Shown in pieces: positions 11,701-23,275 of a stretch of 64,000 nucleotides of DNA (position 1 is the stretch's first letter; each line of letters opens with the position of its first letter). Both the position numbers and the translations under genes were made by a program. Origin of the DNA: Styela clava. Its lineage: Eukaryota; Chordata; Ascidiacea; Stolidobranchia; Styelidae. The notes beneath the pieces were generated by a model. The model did no database searches and was not told where the DNA came from. It saw nothing but the letters and a program-made list of their open reading frames with translations. The stretch lies in the NCBI RefSeq assembly GCF_964204865.1, contig NC_135254.1, positions 16,621,001 to 16,685,000 on the forward strand, read 5' to 3'.

Positions 11701-14700
11701 GAGTTGTGAATGTGAACTGTATCGTATCTCCAAAATACTCGTTTTTTTGCAATACCTCCGGATATATAAATTGGAACCGCTCTCAGATAAAACGGACAAC
11801 GGCAGCTAATTATACCCCGGCAGATATTCCTGATTTTCTAGTCACTATTAGTAATAACTGGATAATATTGCAACTTCAATCGGCGTTTCAAATTAAATTC
11901 ATATTCAATCAAATTACTATAATGCGCCCGTAAACATTCATTCTAGTTGGGTAAGATGAGCTTATGGTAAAGTACCTGAATTAGGTGTGTTCATATTTTT
12001 TTCCTTTCATTTACAAATTTTATTCAGTTCACCTGCAAGCGTTTTTCCTGCTCACTTTATTCGACAAGACAACGGTGTTTACGCAGTCGATAAAAATGAT
12101 GGTGAGTACCGTTATCCAACTGAGATAATATTATCATACAATAAACATACCCCGGCTTTAAACATATAAGTCGCCACATGGCCTTTTAAAATTACTACCC
12201 GAAGCACATAAACCATGAGTCGGCAACCTACGGCCCACGGGTCAGGTCCGGCCCGCGGAGTAAAATATTCCGACCCGCGACGCTTCACTGAATTATATTA
12301 ACAAAGCGGCTGTTTCGACGATTGTATTCTTTACGTAAAAGAATTTATTGTGAGACAAGTGTAGACTAAATTATATTATAACCTAACAAGTATAAAATTC
12401 AGGATTACTCGTTTAATGAGCCTATAATATAATGATAATTAGACAAATGGCAACAGAACGCAGAAAAGTTAATGCTAAGTGCAAAGGGTCGATGGCGCGA
12501 AAAATATTCAAATGGAAATAAATCTACAGATTCTACATTCTATTGGAGAGATGTATCACTGCTTGATTTTTAGAAAAAAAGTATCTTCTTCAAGGAAAAC
12601 TTTATCCAAATGTGACAAATCATGCGAAAAAATTCACATCGATGTTAGGAAGTACATAGGCGTGCGAACAATTATTTTCGAAAATGAACATTACAAAGAA
12701 CAAGCTGAGAACACGGATTACTGATTCCCATTTAAAATTTATTTTGATCGTGGCTTCATCCAGTGTGCCATCTGATGTCGAAAACGAATCGAGCGGGATG
12801 CAACAAAAAGTGTCACATTAAATGCCATTTGTAAATTAGACTGAGTTGAGTTCACGCGTTGTCACAGTCTTCGCGCGCTCCTTAAATTTTTAACTTCTTA
12901 TCTGTGTGAAAAAATTGTGATTCACCGTTCAATTTACAAAAATATGTGCGGCCCGCCAAGACTTCCAACCCTGAATTTCAGCCCGCGAGCGACAAAGGGT
13001 TGCGTACCCCTGTCTCAAACGCTCGATGAACCAATTTTGGTGTTACTTGTATAAGTCGGACCAAGGGCTATTTTTGGGTAACCTCTATTCCTCGTGGGAC
13101 CTTGTTGGAAAGTTGAGAAGAACCACTTCCTTTATAATATTCATAAATACAGGCTCGTGAGCATTAAAACAGGCTTTAGAGTACCGATTCCAATTGTAAC
13201 ATGAATAATTTCGTCTTGGTTTGGTTATATTATGCACTCGGGAAGAGATCAATTCATCACAAATTCGATTACCGTACTCAAATATGCAATTGAAATTCCT
13301 GACTTCACTTTGTATTGTAATTTTGAATTGATTTTAAGATGATGCGATAATTGAAGCCGAATCTCGGTATCCTGATGGAAAAACCAATGAAAATGCTGCC
13401 AGATTTGGTAAATTAATTTTCAATACATATCTCAAGGGGTCAAGCCTCCAACTCATCCTGCCTAACGGTAATAAATTGGGTAGGCCAGTGTTCTTCAGAC
13501 ATTTTTCACCTCGATCCACTTGGCACAACCACTTTTTTGCGTTTTTCAGGAAGTAAAATAAAACCAGGGTAAAATTTAATATTACAACGAGAACAATGTG
13601 CTTGCAAATTTACGCACAATTATTCTATTTCGATTATCGTGGGTCTCGGTTCTGGTTCCAAAATTGATGAATATTTTGTTTCAACATAAGTTAGATGTCA
13701 AATAGGATAGTACGTGACCCCCATTGAGTCCTATCGCGACTCCCGGGGGTCGGGAACCCACGTTTGAAGAGTCCTGGGGTAGACAATGCTGAACAGGATA
13801 GATCACAGTTCTTTCAAAAATAATAATATTCCCATTAACGTCTATTTGTATAAAATTTGTTGTCTCGTGATCAATTCAAACAACAAGAAACATAATTTAT
13901 TTAGTATTCGCTAAATCAGATGTCATATTGTCGGCAATAAACGTCCAAAAAAGTTAATAAAAACTGAAATCTTCTACACTACTACAATTTTACCGAATAA
14001 TGTTGTTTTATACTGTATCAGTTACATCGTATATGCCTACTTAATGCATGGCCGAGCTATTTCAAATAGATGTGTTCGACTTCGAAATAATAAATTTACT
14101 TCTTCCTGTAGACAAGGCCAGGTTGGATTCTCCTACCATTCTTCTGAGTGACGGAAAAAACTACTTGATTTATGCATGGTGTGTTTTTGGTATGTATGAC
14201 AAGAAGTTTATATTTGAATCATTGTCCTGATTTTAGACATCTTTCAGGGGATTCCGATATATTTACATTGGTACAAAAATAGAAAGACTACTCGTTATAT
14301 ATAGATAACCTGTTTTTTTATTGGGGATTAAGTATACTAAAGTTCGGAAATTCGGTGCATCACGTGCCTTGTTCCTGTCATGTATAGCTAATTTGACATT
14401 CTAACATATAGCCAAACTCGTCGAAAGGCAAATAATATGAAACTCCGGGGATAATGAGTTCAATCGATGTTTAATCAGTGCAGTCTATCAGTGGATCGTT
14501 TTTGTTAGTATGTTGTTGTTGTTCTTGTTGATATTTTTCTTGTTGTTGTTATGAAAAAAAATTCTCATTAATTACTGGACCAATTGCCTTGAATTGTCCA
14601 GTGGTTAACTTAATCGCAGCCGACTTACCTAATCACCACTGACTTACTTAAATGCCATTGACTTCCTTAATGGCCACTGATTCACTTAATCGTCGACTGA

Positions 14701-15182
14701 TCTGCCTTCCTTGATTGCTGCTGACTTTCTTTATTGCCAATGACATACATATGCGTCAATGACTTACTTATTCACCATCGACTTACTTTTTACCCATCGA
14801 CTGATACTTAATCGCCGTGACTTACTTAAAGATTGTATTTTTCGCTAGAAGGTTGTTTACTCCTAAATTTCTGTGGGCTCTATGAGATTCGTTTTTTGTG
14901 TGCCATAACTTCATCAATAATTGCGAACCTTTGTGTTCGCGTTCGTCGTAAAGATCGCAGTAGTCTACTGCAATAGCTTGCGACCGTACTATTTCGATTT
15001 GGCCTCTCGTGTCCATATATTTGACCATCGCTCATCTTTTTCCAGATAAATGGATCGTGTGGACGCAATTTTCTACATCCACGCCTACTCAACATCAAAT
15101 TAATGAATTTCAACGGGCTTTAGATAAATATGGAATAAATGCAGACATGTATCCTTGCCAACAAGTTGATGCAAATAAATAA
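8715..15182 (+). CDS. Lipocalin-like secreted protein, paralog A
   Basis: Six coding exons join in frame to 209 residues: 8715-8849, 11483-11619, 12028-12101, 13339-13407, 14112-14189 and 15046-15182. Exon 1 gives a hydrophobic leader (STFFMMVVVSICA) and then SCRIPKINEDINWKE. Exon 2 begins MSKTWYLGLHTND, matching the lipocalin G-x-W strand-A signature with the glycine replaced. Later exons give FIRQDNGVYAV, DSPTILLSDGKNYLIYAWCVF and a C-terminal helix-like stretch ending MYPCQQVDANK, with the late cysteine expected to pair back to the barrel. Lipocalins bind small hydrophobic ligands in a secreted eight-stranded barrel. Length, exon number and leader fit the family; the ligand is unknown. Intron 1 carries two insertions and intron 3 a hAT relic. 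The terminal exon is repeated twice downstream. Confidence 0.8.
9369..9722 (+). repeat. Short inverted-end repeat, copy 2
   Basis: This matches 5669-6025 and 51881-52168. It lies in intron 1 of lipocalin A. The left end reads CCTAGGTTGGGATCG and the right end ATCCCAACTTAG. Confidence 0.45.
10150..10232 (+). repeat. Right end of a CAGGGTGGTCC hAT-like element
   Basis: The sequence ending TTGGACCACCCTG near 10231 equals the right end of the element at 51738-52671 in the same intron of lipocalin C. The left end is gone in this copy, so this is a truncated relic shared by descent. Confidence 0.5.
10307..11457. mobile_element. DNA element with TAGTAGGTCGGGG inverted ends
   Basis: Inverted ends TAGTAGGTCGGGG lie at both borders and extend with a few mismatches into a TTCGGAC-like motif. 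It is flanked by TA on each side. The same place in introns of lipocalins B (about 26145) and C (about 52750) is uninterrupted. Many internal copies of GGGGTAAG or its complement occur. No transposase frame is seen. The superfamily is not assigned; a TA target duplication is compatible with Tc1/mariner-like or PIF-like relatives. Confidence 0.7.
11702..11850 (+). other. Possible cassette exon in lipocalin A intron 2
   Basis: This open segment follows an AG and extends in frame from exon 2 (VVNVNCIVSPKYSF..., then TTAANYTPADIPDFLV). Paralog B has a matching open stretch near 26850-26925 with the motif TTAANSTP. However, its only evident donor (GTAATA) leaves phase 1, while the next exon needs phase 2. 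Skipping it keeps the frame perfectly, and gene C has lost it by deletion. It is therefore more likely intronic. Confidence 0.25.
12214..13012 (+). mobile_element. hAT element with transposase remnant
   Basis: Left end reads GAGTCGGCAACCTACGGCCC and the right end closes TTGCGTACCCCTG, an inverted GGGTxGGCAACC pattern typical of Charlie-like hAT elements. Flanks ACATAAAC and TCTCAAAC are a decayed 8-bp duplication; gene B shows the uninterrupted site near 27240. A related copy in opposite orientation is at 41030-41624. It lies in lipocalin A intron 3. Confidence 0.75.
12633..12779 (+). pseudogene. hAT transposase C-terminal dimerisation region, broken
   Basis: Read in one frame it gives FTSMLGST, a TAG stop, then ACEQLFSKMNITKNKLRTR and TDSHLKFILIVASS. 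This fits the hAT C-terminal dimerisation pattern (S-x-x-x-CE-x-x-FS-x-M-x-x-x-K-x-x-x-R-x-x-L-x-D-x-H-L) as in ZBED and GTF2I-repeat-like transposases. The in-frame stop at 12657-12659 shows it is not functional. It identifies the surrounding element as hAT. Confidence 0.8.
13487..13777 (+). repeat. Probable hAT-like relic in lipocalin A intron 4
   Basis: The sequence starts CAGTGTTCTTCAGAC and ends with GTTTGAAGAGTCCTGG, an imperfect inverted pair. Inside are GTCGGGAACCC motifs. A partial copy is in gene C (about 53637-53720) and a near-deleted one in gene B (about 27715-27752). Confidence 0.4.
15174..15179 (+). terminator. AATAAA overlapping the lipocalin A stop
   Basis: The last codons are AAT AAA TAA, so the polyadenylation hexamer lies inside the reading frame. 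All three paralogs and both extra terminal exons keep it. Use as a real signal is inference, because other hexamers may exist downstream. Confidence 0.3.
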
Positions 15183-15806
15183 TTGGACCAAACTGATATC
15201 GGAATATGGTTATACGCGGAGCACGAAAATTATATTGTGCGCTCCATATTAGCGATTATGAAACTTATACCATTATATTGAAGCCAATACATTTATCTTT
15301 GAAGTACTGCATTCTAATGTAGCTATTATATATATATATGGATATTATCTGTGTTTTAGTTAAAACTTTGGGTAGATCAATCGCGACTTTCAACGTTTAG
15401 CTTGCTTTGAAATCAACGACCAATTTTATACCTGAAAATGCTTTAACTGTGTTACATTGCTCCAAAATTCGTTGGTACACCACATCGATACGGATAGTTA
15501 CATCAGATCGACTTATATGCCTGCTATTGATTGCTTTTTGGGGGACTAACTACATACTATTCTCTTATGGTTTTGTGCCGAAGGATCCCCACGCCTACGA
15601 TGCAGGGATGCTTTAGCAAGATCGAAGATTGTTATTGCAAGTGATTTAAGTCGACAAAATCATAACATGAACTTAAGATTACGTATAAAAAATGAATTCG
15701 TCCTAATATTTTAATACTTTTTAACCGAGTACGAAATCACGATTAAAGTGACTTCATCTTAACAGCCTTGCGTGTAGCGAAACCATGCAATATTTCGTGG
15801 GACAGG

Positions 15807-16279
15807 CAGGGGCGTAGCCTTTGGGGGAGTTGCTTGTCGAAATCATTGAATGATTTGATATATATTTAAATATCCGAAACACACCCAAAAACTAACAAAT
15901 AGATTTTAAAAACGCGGAAGCGGAGGTACTGTTTACGAGGACGCCTGAAAATCTGTCTGAGCGAGAAAAGTGTCTCAGCGGATGCAAAATTACGTAAATT
16001 TTTTCATCTTGCTGATTGGCCAATGTCCCGAAGTAAACAAGGAAGTCGATGCTCGGGGAAACATCTGTTTAGTCCGCGATTTTTAGTTGAAGCCCTTGTT
16101 CCTGGCGAATCCTGACATTTCAGTTTCGATTTCTAAAAACATTTTGTATCACACATAGTAGAACATCTGTTCTCTTAGAAACTCGCGTTTTGCGGCCTCC
16201 GGCCAGACCCCCTGTTGCAGTCAAAATTGGCAATTACAACCCCCCTCTCCCCTGTTAAAAATTCCTCGCTACGCCCCTG
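15807..16279. mobile_element. hAT-type MITE, tandem copy 1
   Basis: Ends are CAGGGGCGTAGC and, inverted, GCTACGCCCCTG with one base varying. A perfect 8-bp duplication GGGACAGG flanks it at 15799-15806 and 16280-16287. It has no coding capacity. It inserted before the tandem duplication, since all three units carry it at the same site. Confidence 0.9.
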
Positions 16280-17442
16280 GGGACAGGGATAAAAATTGTG
16301 ACTGAATTGGTCGCCATGACGATCTCGGTTGTATTTCGGCGACGCTGAGCTGTAACTTTTGTTTCCTAACTGGCGACAAACAGGCTGACAGACCTCACTA
16401 TCTAATTCTAAACAGGCGGACAGGCCTTGCATTCTTCAGATATTATCTTTACTTTAGAGTAGACAGTGGATCCCAATTTTTTTTTTAAAGCAACCAATTT
16501 TTCAAAAACAAAAATAACCCAAGGATATGCTTAAGTACTCAACGGCATGTGATGCTTCAATAGCCACAAAATTATTTACTGATAAAAACAATCTTTTTTA
16601 CATTACAATACATTTATTTTACCATGAATACCTTTGAGATGAGAAAACTGCGCTTACGTTATTTGCCACCATTGAGTTTTTGAAATCGTGGCGTGGCTTT
16701 TTCTAAACACAGGCGGCCAACTGGGAAACACTGGTCCACTGTTCGTGCGGGACGTCGAGACGGACGAGAAAATGAACAGCTTTTTAAAAAATAATCTGAT
16801 TATTATTACTGAAATGCAATGCCATTTAGGCTTCTTTAGTTTTAATGTGTTAAGTTTTAATCGATGTTTAATCAGTGCAGTCTATCAGTGGATCGTTTTT
16901 GTTAGTATGTTGTTGTTGTTCTTGTTGATATTTTTCTTGTTGTTGTTATGAAAAAAAATTCTCATTAATTACTGGACCAATTGCCTTGAATTGTCCAGTG
17001 GTTAACTTAATCGCAGCCGACTTACCTAATCACCACTGACTTACTTAAATGCCATTGACTTCCTTAATGGCCACTGATTCACTTAATCGTCGACTGATCT
17101 GCCTTCCTTGATTGCTGCTGACTTTCTTTATTGCCAATGACATACATATGCGTCAATGACTTACTTATTCACCATCGACTTACTTTTTACCCATCGACTG
17201 ATACTTAATCGCCGTGACTTACTTAAAGATTGTATTTTTCGCTAGAAGGTTGTTTACTCCTAAATTTCTGTGGGCTCTATGAGATTCGTTTTTTGTGTGC
17301 CATAACTTCATCAATAATTGCGAACCTTTGTGTTCGCGTTCGTCGTAAAGATCGCAGTAGTCTACTGCAATAGCTTGCGACCGTACTATTTCGATTTGGC
17401 CTCTCGTGTCCATATATTTGACCATCGCTCATCTTTTTCCAG

Positions 17443-17579
17443 ATAAATGGATCGTGTGGACGCAATTTTCTACATCCACGCCTACTCAACATCAAATTAA
17501 TGAATTTCAACGGGCTTTAGATAAATATGGAATAAATGCAGACATGTATCCTTGCCAACAAGTTGATGCAAATAAATAA
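17443..17579 (+). CDS. Duplicate terminal exon of lipocalin A, copy 2
   Basis: This matches exon 15046-15182, with the same TTTTTCCAG acceptor, open frame and stop. It encodes KWIVWTQFSTSTPTQ through VDANK. No other lipocalin exon precedes it here, so it can only be used as an alternative last exon of gene A or not at all. Confidence 0.6.
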
Positions 17580-18203
17580 TTGGACCAAACTGATATCGGA
17601 ATATGGTTATACGCGGAGCACGAAAATTATATTGTGCGCTACATATTAGCGATTATGAAACTTATACCATTATATTGAAGCCAATACATTTATCTTTGAA
17701 GTACTGCATTCTAATGTAGCTATTATATATATATATGGATATTATCTGTGTTTTAGTTAAAACTTTGGGTAGATCAATCGCGACTTTCAACGTTTAGCTT
17801 GCTTTGAAATCAACGACCAATTTTATACCTGAAAATGCTTTAACTGTGTTACATTGCTCCAAAATTCGTTGGTATACCACATCGATACGGATAGTTACAT
17901 CAGATCGACTTATATGCCTGCTATTGATTGCTTTTTGGGGGACTAACTACATACTATTCTCTTATGGTTTTGTGCCGAAGGATCCCCACGCCTACGATGC
18001 AGGGATGCTTTAGCAAGATCGAAGATTGTTATTGCAAGTGATTTAAGTCGACAAAATCATAACATGAACTTAAGATTACGTATAAAAAATGAATTCGTCC
18101 TAATATTTTAATACTTTTTAACCGAGTACGAAATCACGATTAAAGTGACTTCATCTTAACAGCCTTGCGTGTAGCGAAACCATGCAATATTTCGTGGGAC
18201 AGG

Positions 18204-18676
18204 CAGGGGCGTAGCCTTTGGGGGAGTTGCGGGTCGAAATCATTGAATGATTTGATATATATTTAAATATCCGAAACACACCCAAAAACTAACAAATAGA
18301 TTTTAAAAACGCGGAAGCGGAGGTACTGTTTACGAGGACGCCTGAAAATCTGTCTGAGCGAGAAAAGTGTCTCAGCGGATGCAAAATTACGTAAATTTTT
18401 TCATCTTGCTGATTGGCCAATGTCCCGAAGTAAACAAGGAAGTCGATGCTCGGGGAAACATCTGTTTAGTCCGCGATTTTTAGTTGAAGCCCTTGTTCCT
18501 GGCGAATCCTGACATTTCAGTTTCGATTTCTAAAAACATTTTGTATCACACATAGTAGAACATCTGTTCTCTTAGAAACTCGCGTTTTGCGGCCTCCGGC
18601 CAGACCCCCTGTTGCAGTCAAAATTGGCAATTACAACCCCCCTCCCCCCTGTTAAAAATTCCTCGCTACGCCCCTG
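18204..18676. mobile_element. hAT-type MITE, tandem copy 2
   Basis: Same element as 15807-16279, carried by the second tandem unit and flanked by the same GGGACAGG repeats. Confidence 0.9.
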
Positions 18677-19839
18677 GGGACAGGGATAAAAATTGTGACT
18701 GAATTGGTCGCCATGACGATCTCGGTTGTATTTCGGCGACGCTGAGCTGTAACTTTTGTTTCCTAACTGGCGACAAACAGGCTGACAGACCTCACTATCT
18801 AATTCTAAACAGGCGGACAGGCCTTGCATTCTTCAGATATTATCTTTACTTTAGAGTAGACAGTGGATCCCAATTTTTTTTTTAAAGCAACCAATTTTTC
18901 AAAAACAAAAATAACCCAAGGATATGCTTAAGTACTCAACGGCATGTGATGCTTCAATAGCCACAAAATTATTTACTGATAAAAACAATCTTTTTTACAT
19001 TACAATACATTTATTTTACCATGAATACCTTTGAGATGAGAAAACTGCGCTTACGTTATTTGCCACCATTGAGTTTTTGAAATCGTGGCGTGGCTTTTTC
19101 TAAACACAGGCGGCCAACTGGGAAACACTGGTCCACTGTTCGTGCGGGACGTCGAGACGGACGAGAAAATGAACAGCTTTTTAAAAAATAATCTGATTAT
19201 TATTACTGAAATGCAATGCCATTTAGGCTTCTTTAGTTTTAATGTGTTAAGTTTTAATCGATGTTTAATCAGTGCAGTCTATCAGTGGATCGTTTTTGTT
19301 AGTATGTTGTTGTTGTTCTTGTTGATATTTTTCTTGTTGTTGTTATGAAAAAAAATTCTCATTAATTACTGGACCAATTGCCTTGAATTGTCCAGTGGTT
19401 AACTTAATCGCAGCCGACTTACCTAATCACCACTGACTTACTTAAATGCCATTGACTTCCTTAATGGCCACTGATTCACTTAATCGTCGACTGATCTGCC
19501 TTCCTTGATTGCTGCTGACTTTCTTTATTGCCAATGACATACATATGCGTCAATGACTTACTTATTCACCATCGACTTACTTTTTACCCATCGACTGATA
19601 CTTAATCGCCGCAACTTACTTAAAGATTGTAGTTTTCGCTAGAAGGTTGTTTACTCCTAAATTTCTGTGGGCTCTATGAGATTCGTTTTTTGTGTGCCAT
19701 AACTTCATCAATAATTGCGAACCTTTGTGTTCGCGTTCGTCGTAAAGATCGCAGTAGTCTACTGCAATAGCTTGCGACCGTACTATTTCGATTTGGCCTC
19801 TCGTGTCCATATATTTGACCATCGCTCATCTTTTTCCAG

Positions 19840-19976
19840 ATAAATGGATCGTGTGGACGCAATTTTCTACATCCACGCCTACTCAACATCAAATTAATGA
19901 ATTTCAACGGGCTTTAGATAAATATGGAATAAATGCAGACATGTATCCTTGCCAACAAGTTGATGCAAATAAATAA
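19840..19976 (+). CDS. Duplicate terminal exon of lipocalin A, copy 3
   Basis: Third copy of the last exon, with an intact acceptor, frame and stop. Nearby base differences (for example CGCAAC for CGTGAC near 19610) show this unit is slightly more diverged from the other two. Confidence 0.6.
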
Positions 19977-20600
19977 TTGGACCAAACTGATATCGGAATA
20001 TGGTTATATGCGGAGCACGAAAATTATATTGTGCGCTCCATATTAGCGATTATGAAACTTATACCATTATATTGAAGCCAATACATTTATCTTTGAAGTA
20101 CTGCATTCTAATGTAGCTATTATATATATATATGAATATTATCTGTGTTTTAGTTAAAACTTTGGGTAGATCGATCGCGACTTTTAACGTTTAGCTTGCT
20201 TTGAAATCAACGACCAATTTTATACCTGAAAATGCTTTAACTGTGTTACATTGCTCCAAAATTCGTTGGTATACCACATCGATACGGATAGTTACATCAG
20301 ATCGACTTATATGCCTGCTATTGATTGCTTTTTGGGGGACTAACTACATACTATTCTCTTATGGTTTTGTGCCGAAGGATCCCCACGCCTACGATGCAGG
20401 GATGCTTTAGCAAGATCGAAGATTGTTATTGCAAGTGATTTAAGTCGACAAAATCATAACATGAACTTAAGATTACGTATAAAAAATGAATTCGTCCTAA
20501 TATTTTATTGCTTTTTAACCGAGTACGAAATCACGATTAAAGTGACTTCATCTTAACAGCCTTGCGTGTAGCGAAATCATGCAATATTTCGTGGGACAGG

Positions 20601-21081
20601 CAGGGGCGTAGCCTTTGGGGGAGTTGCGGGTCGAAATCATTGAATGATTTGATAAATATTTGAATATCCGAAGCACACCCAAAAACTAACAAATAGATTT
20701 TAAAAACGCGGAAGCGGAGGTAATGTTTACGAGGACGCCTGAAAATCTGTCTGAGCGAGAAAAGTGTCTCAGCGGATGCAAAATTACGTAAATTTTTTCA
20801 TCTTGCTGATTGGCCAATGTCACGAAGTAAACAAGGAAGTCGATGCTCGGGGAAACATCTGTTTAGTCCGCGATTTTTAGTTGAAGCCCTTGTTCCTGGC
20901 GAATCCTGACATTTCAGTTTCGATTTCTAAAAACATTTTGTATCACACATAGTAGAACATCTGTTCTGTTAGAAACTCGCGTTTTGCGGCCTCCGGCCAG
21001 ACCCCCTGTTGGAGTCAAAATTGGCAATTACAAATTTTAGACCCCCCTCCCCCCTGTTAAAAATTCCTCGCTACGCCCCTG
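20601..21081. mobile_element. hAT-type MITE, tandem copy 3
   Basis: Third copy of the MITE, with a short extra stretch near 21030 (AATTTTAGA) that accounts for the longer length. Confidence 0.88.
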
Positions 21082-21647
21082 GGGACAGGGATAAAAATTG
21101 TGACTGAATTGGTCGCCCTGACGATCTCGGTTGTATTTCGGCGACGCTGAGCTGTAACTTTTGTTTCCTAACTGGCGACAAACAGGCTGACAGATCTCAC
21201 TATCTAATTCTAAACAGGCGGACAGGCCTTGCATTCTTCAGATATTATCTTTACTTTAGAGTAGACAGTGGATCCCAATTTTTTTTTTAAAGCAACCAAT
21301 TTTTCAAAAACAAAAATAACCCAAGGATATGCTTAAGTACTCAACGGCATGTGATGCTTCAATAGCCACAAAATTATTTACTGATGAAAACAATCTTTTT
21401 TACATTACAATACATTTATTTTACCATGAATACCTTTGAGATGAGAAAACTGCGCTTACGTTATTTGCTACCATTGAGTTTTTGAAATCGTGGCGTGGCT
21501 TTTTCTAAACACAGGCGGCCAACTGGGAAACACTGGTCCACTGTTCGTGCGGGACGTCGAGACGGACGAGAAAATGAACAGCTTTTTAAAAAATAATCTG
21601 ATTATTATTACTGAAATGCAATGCCATTTAGGCTTCTTTAGTTTTAA

Positions 21648-22500
21648 CCTAAATATAAGATGTGTGACAAATTCATTCAAAAATCTGACATTTTAACATG
21701 TTTTATGTAATCCATATGGAAGATTTGATGAATTAAAGCTGCATAAACTAAATACTAAAACACAGACAATACATGAATGAAATAGTTTTTGTATCACCCA
21801 GGAGAATGGTAGAATATTATCTTGTTTCATCTGCGTTCAAATTAAAAATGAGATCAAAAATTCATTTTATTTGTCGATGACCAAACAGGACCTTAAAATA
21901 TCAATATAACATAACCAATGACGCAAAGTTAGTTTTAGTAAGTTTCTAAACTGTGACCAATGAAGTCTGTTGTTTCGCATTTTGGTGTGAAATGAATCAC
22001 ATCAATAATATATTACAAAGGTAATCCGTAAAGAAGCAAAACTGATCACAAATCTAGAATATATATAGGTTCTGAAATTTTTCCCACGCTGAAGTTTTAG
22101 GAAAGTCTTTGCCCTGCACATAAAGGCACAAACAAGGAAAAATGATCGTACACGATATTTGGAAGCTTGGTATAACCCAAAGCAGATTATTTCAGAAAGC
22201 TCGCAATTGATTTTCAATAGGTTTTATACCATCACTTATCCATTTAGAGTTGTCTCATTGTTTAATCTCATTTATCACGTGCAGTCATGGTTCTTTTATA
22301 TACACCCCAGTCATTCATTGTCTCATGAAGTTTTTCTCTGTTATTATTTTACCATTTATTCATTTTGCCCTTGATGTGAACATTTTTTATTAGTACTTCT
22401 TTCTTAATATCTGAACTAATATTTGTAATTCAACTTGACGTTTTCTCTGTTATTTATCTTTCTCAAATTGAAATTACAGCTGGCAATATGGAGCTCGTTA
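21648..22500 (+). repeat. Segmental duplication, copy 1 (downstream flank)
   Basis: This matches 34728-35580 at many points (for example TGTGTGACAAATTCATTC and the run near CAGATTATTTCAGAAAG). It is the ancestral downstream flank of the lipocalin block. No gene was recognised in it. Confidence 0.7.
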
Positions 22501-22523
22501 AAAGAACGCAAATCCTGCTTCCT

Positions 22524-23110
22524 GTGCTCTAAAACATATTATCGATATAGCGACAATGTTGTGATGAACCCACGTATGGGTAAGGCAATGAAACCGAGCA
22601 TGGAATAAATATTTCATTACATAATTCTACCACTTAACGACAGCTTGTAGGAGAATGATGCTGACAATCAAAATTAAGATCAAGGCATTCTTATATTCCG
22701 AATGAGTATGTATTATAAAAGAGAGGTCTTCACGTATATGCGTTCCGACATGAGCATGTGTAATGAAAGGCCTCGAGACAACACGGAAAAATACATCATA
22801 ATGTTTTTCGGGTTCTTCAATTTTTGGTTTGTAAATAAACAATATTTGATAAATAAATTCAGGTAACTTCCGAGTAAAATTCTCGTTTAAAATCTGGGCT
22901 GCGAATCACAGTCTTATCGAAGCTTTGGTCATAATTCAAGGCTGTATTCGATGGAAGACGTATGAATGGAAAACCCAATGTGATGAGTAAATTGCACGTG
23001 AAATTCAATCGTATGAATTTTATCCGTTGTATTTTGTCATTCATTTCACGAGGGATGTAAGTCCCAATATTTGGTGCCACCTTATCTGGGTAAAACTTGT
23101 CAGACGAAAA
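22524..23110 (+). repeat. Segmental duplication upstream of lipocalin B
   Basis: This matches 47524-47930, which sits upstream of lipocalin C (landmarks: ACATTATCGATATAGC and CACTTAACGACAGCTTGT). It shows that the duplicated segment extends well beyond the genes. Confidence 0.65.
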
Positions 23111-23275
23111 ATATACAACAAAAATAAGTTTTATTTCATGTAAATGTAGTCCAGCGGATAAGACCTCAAATATGATGGAATTGTGCACTTTTGGATGCAA
23201 GCATGAAACTTGGCACACATGTACAGTAGCATCCCCTGATCAATTTTGGATATGGTGCCATCCAAGAAAATACCT

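Larger units (their letters stand above)
14462..21647 (+). repeat. Three tandem copies of a 2,397-bp unit
   Basis: Units are 14462-16858, 16859-19255 and 19256-21647. Identical landmarks recur exactly 2,397 bases apart between copies 1 and 2. Copy 3 carries one small insertion near 21030 that shifts its later part by 8 bases. The copies differ at only scattered single bases. Each unit holds the end of lipocalin intron 6, the terminal exon, its downstream flank and a 473-bp MITE. The original right border (GTTTTAACCTAAAT) survives in copy 3 at 21641 and in the paralogous block at 34718, so the array arose by tandem duplication with a filler TGTGTTAAGTTTT at the junctions. Confidence 0.95.
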
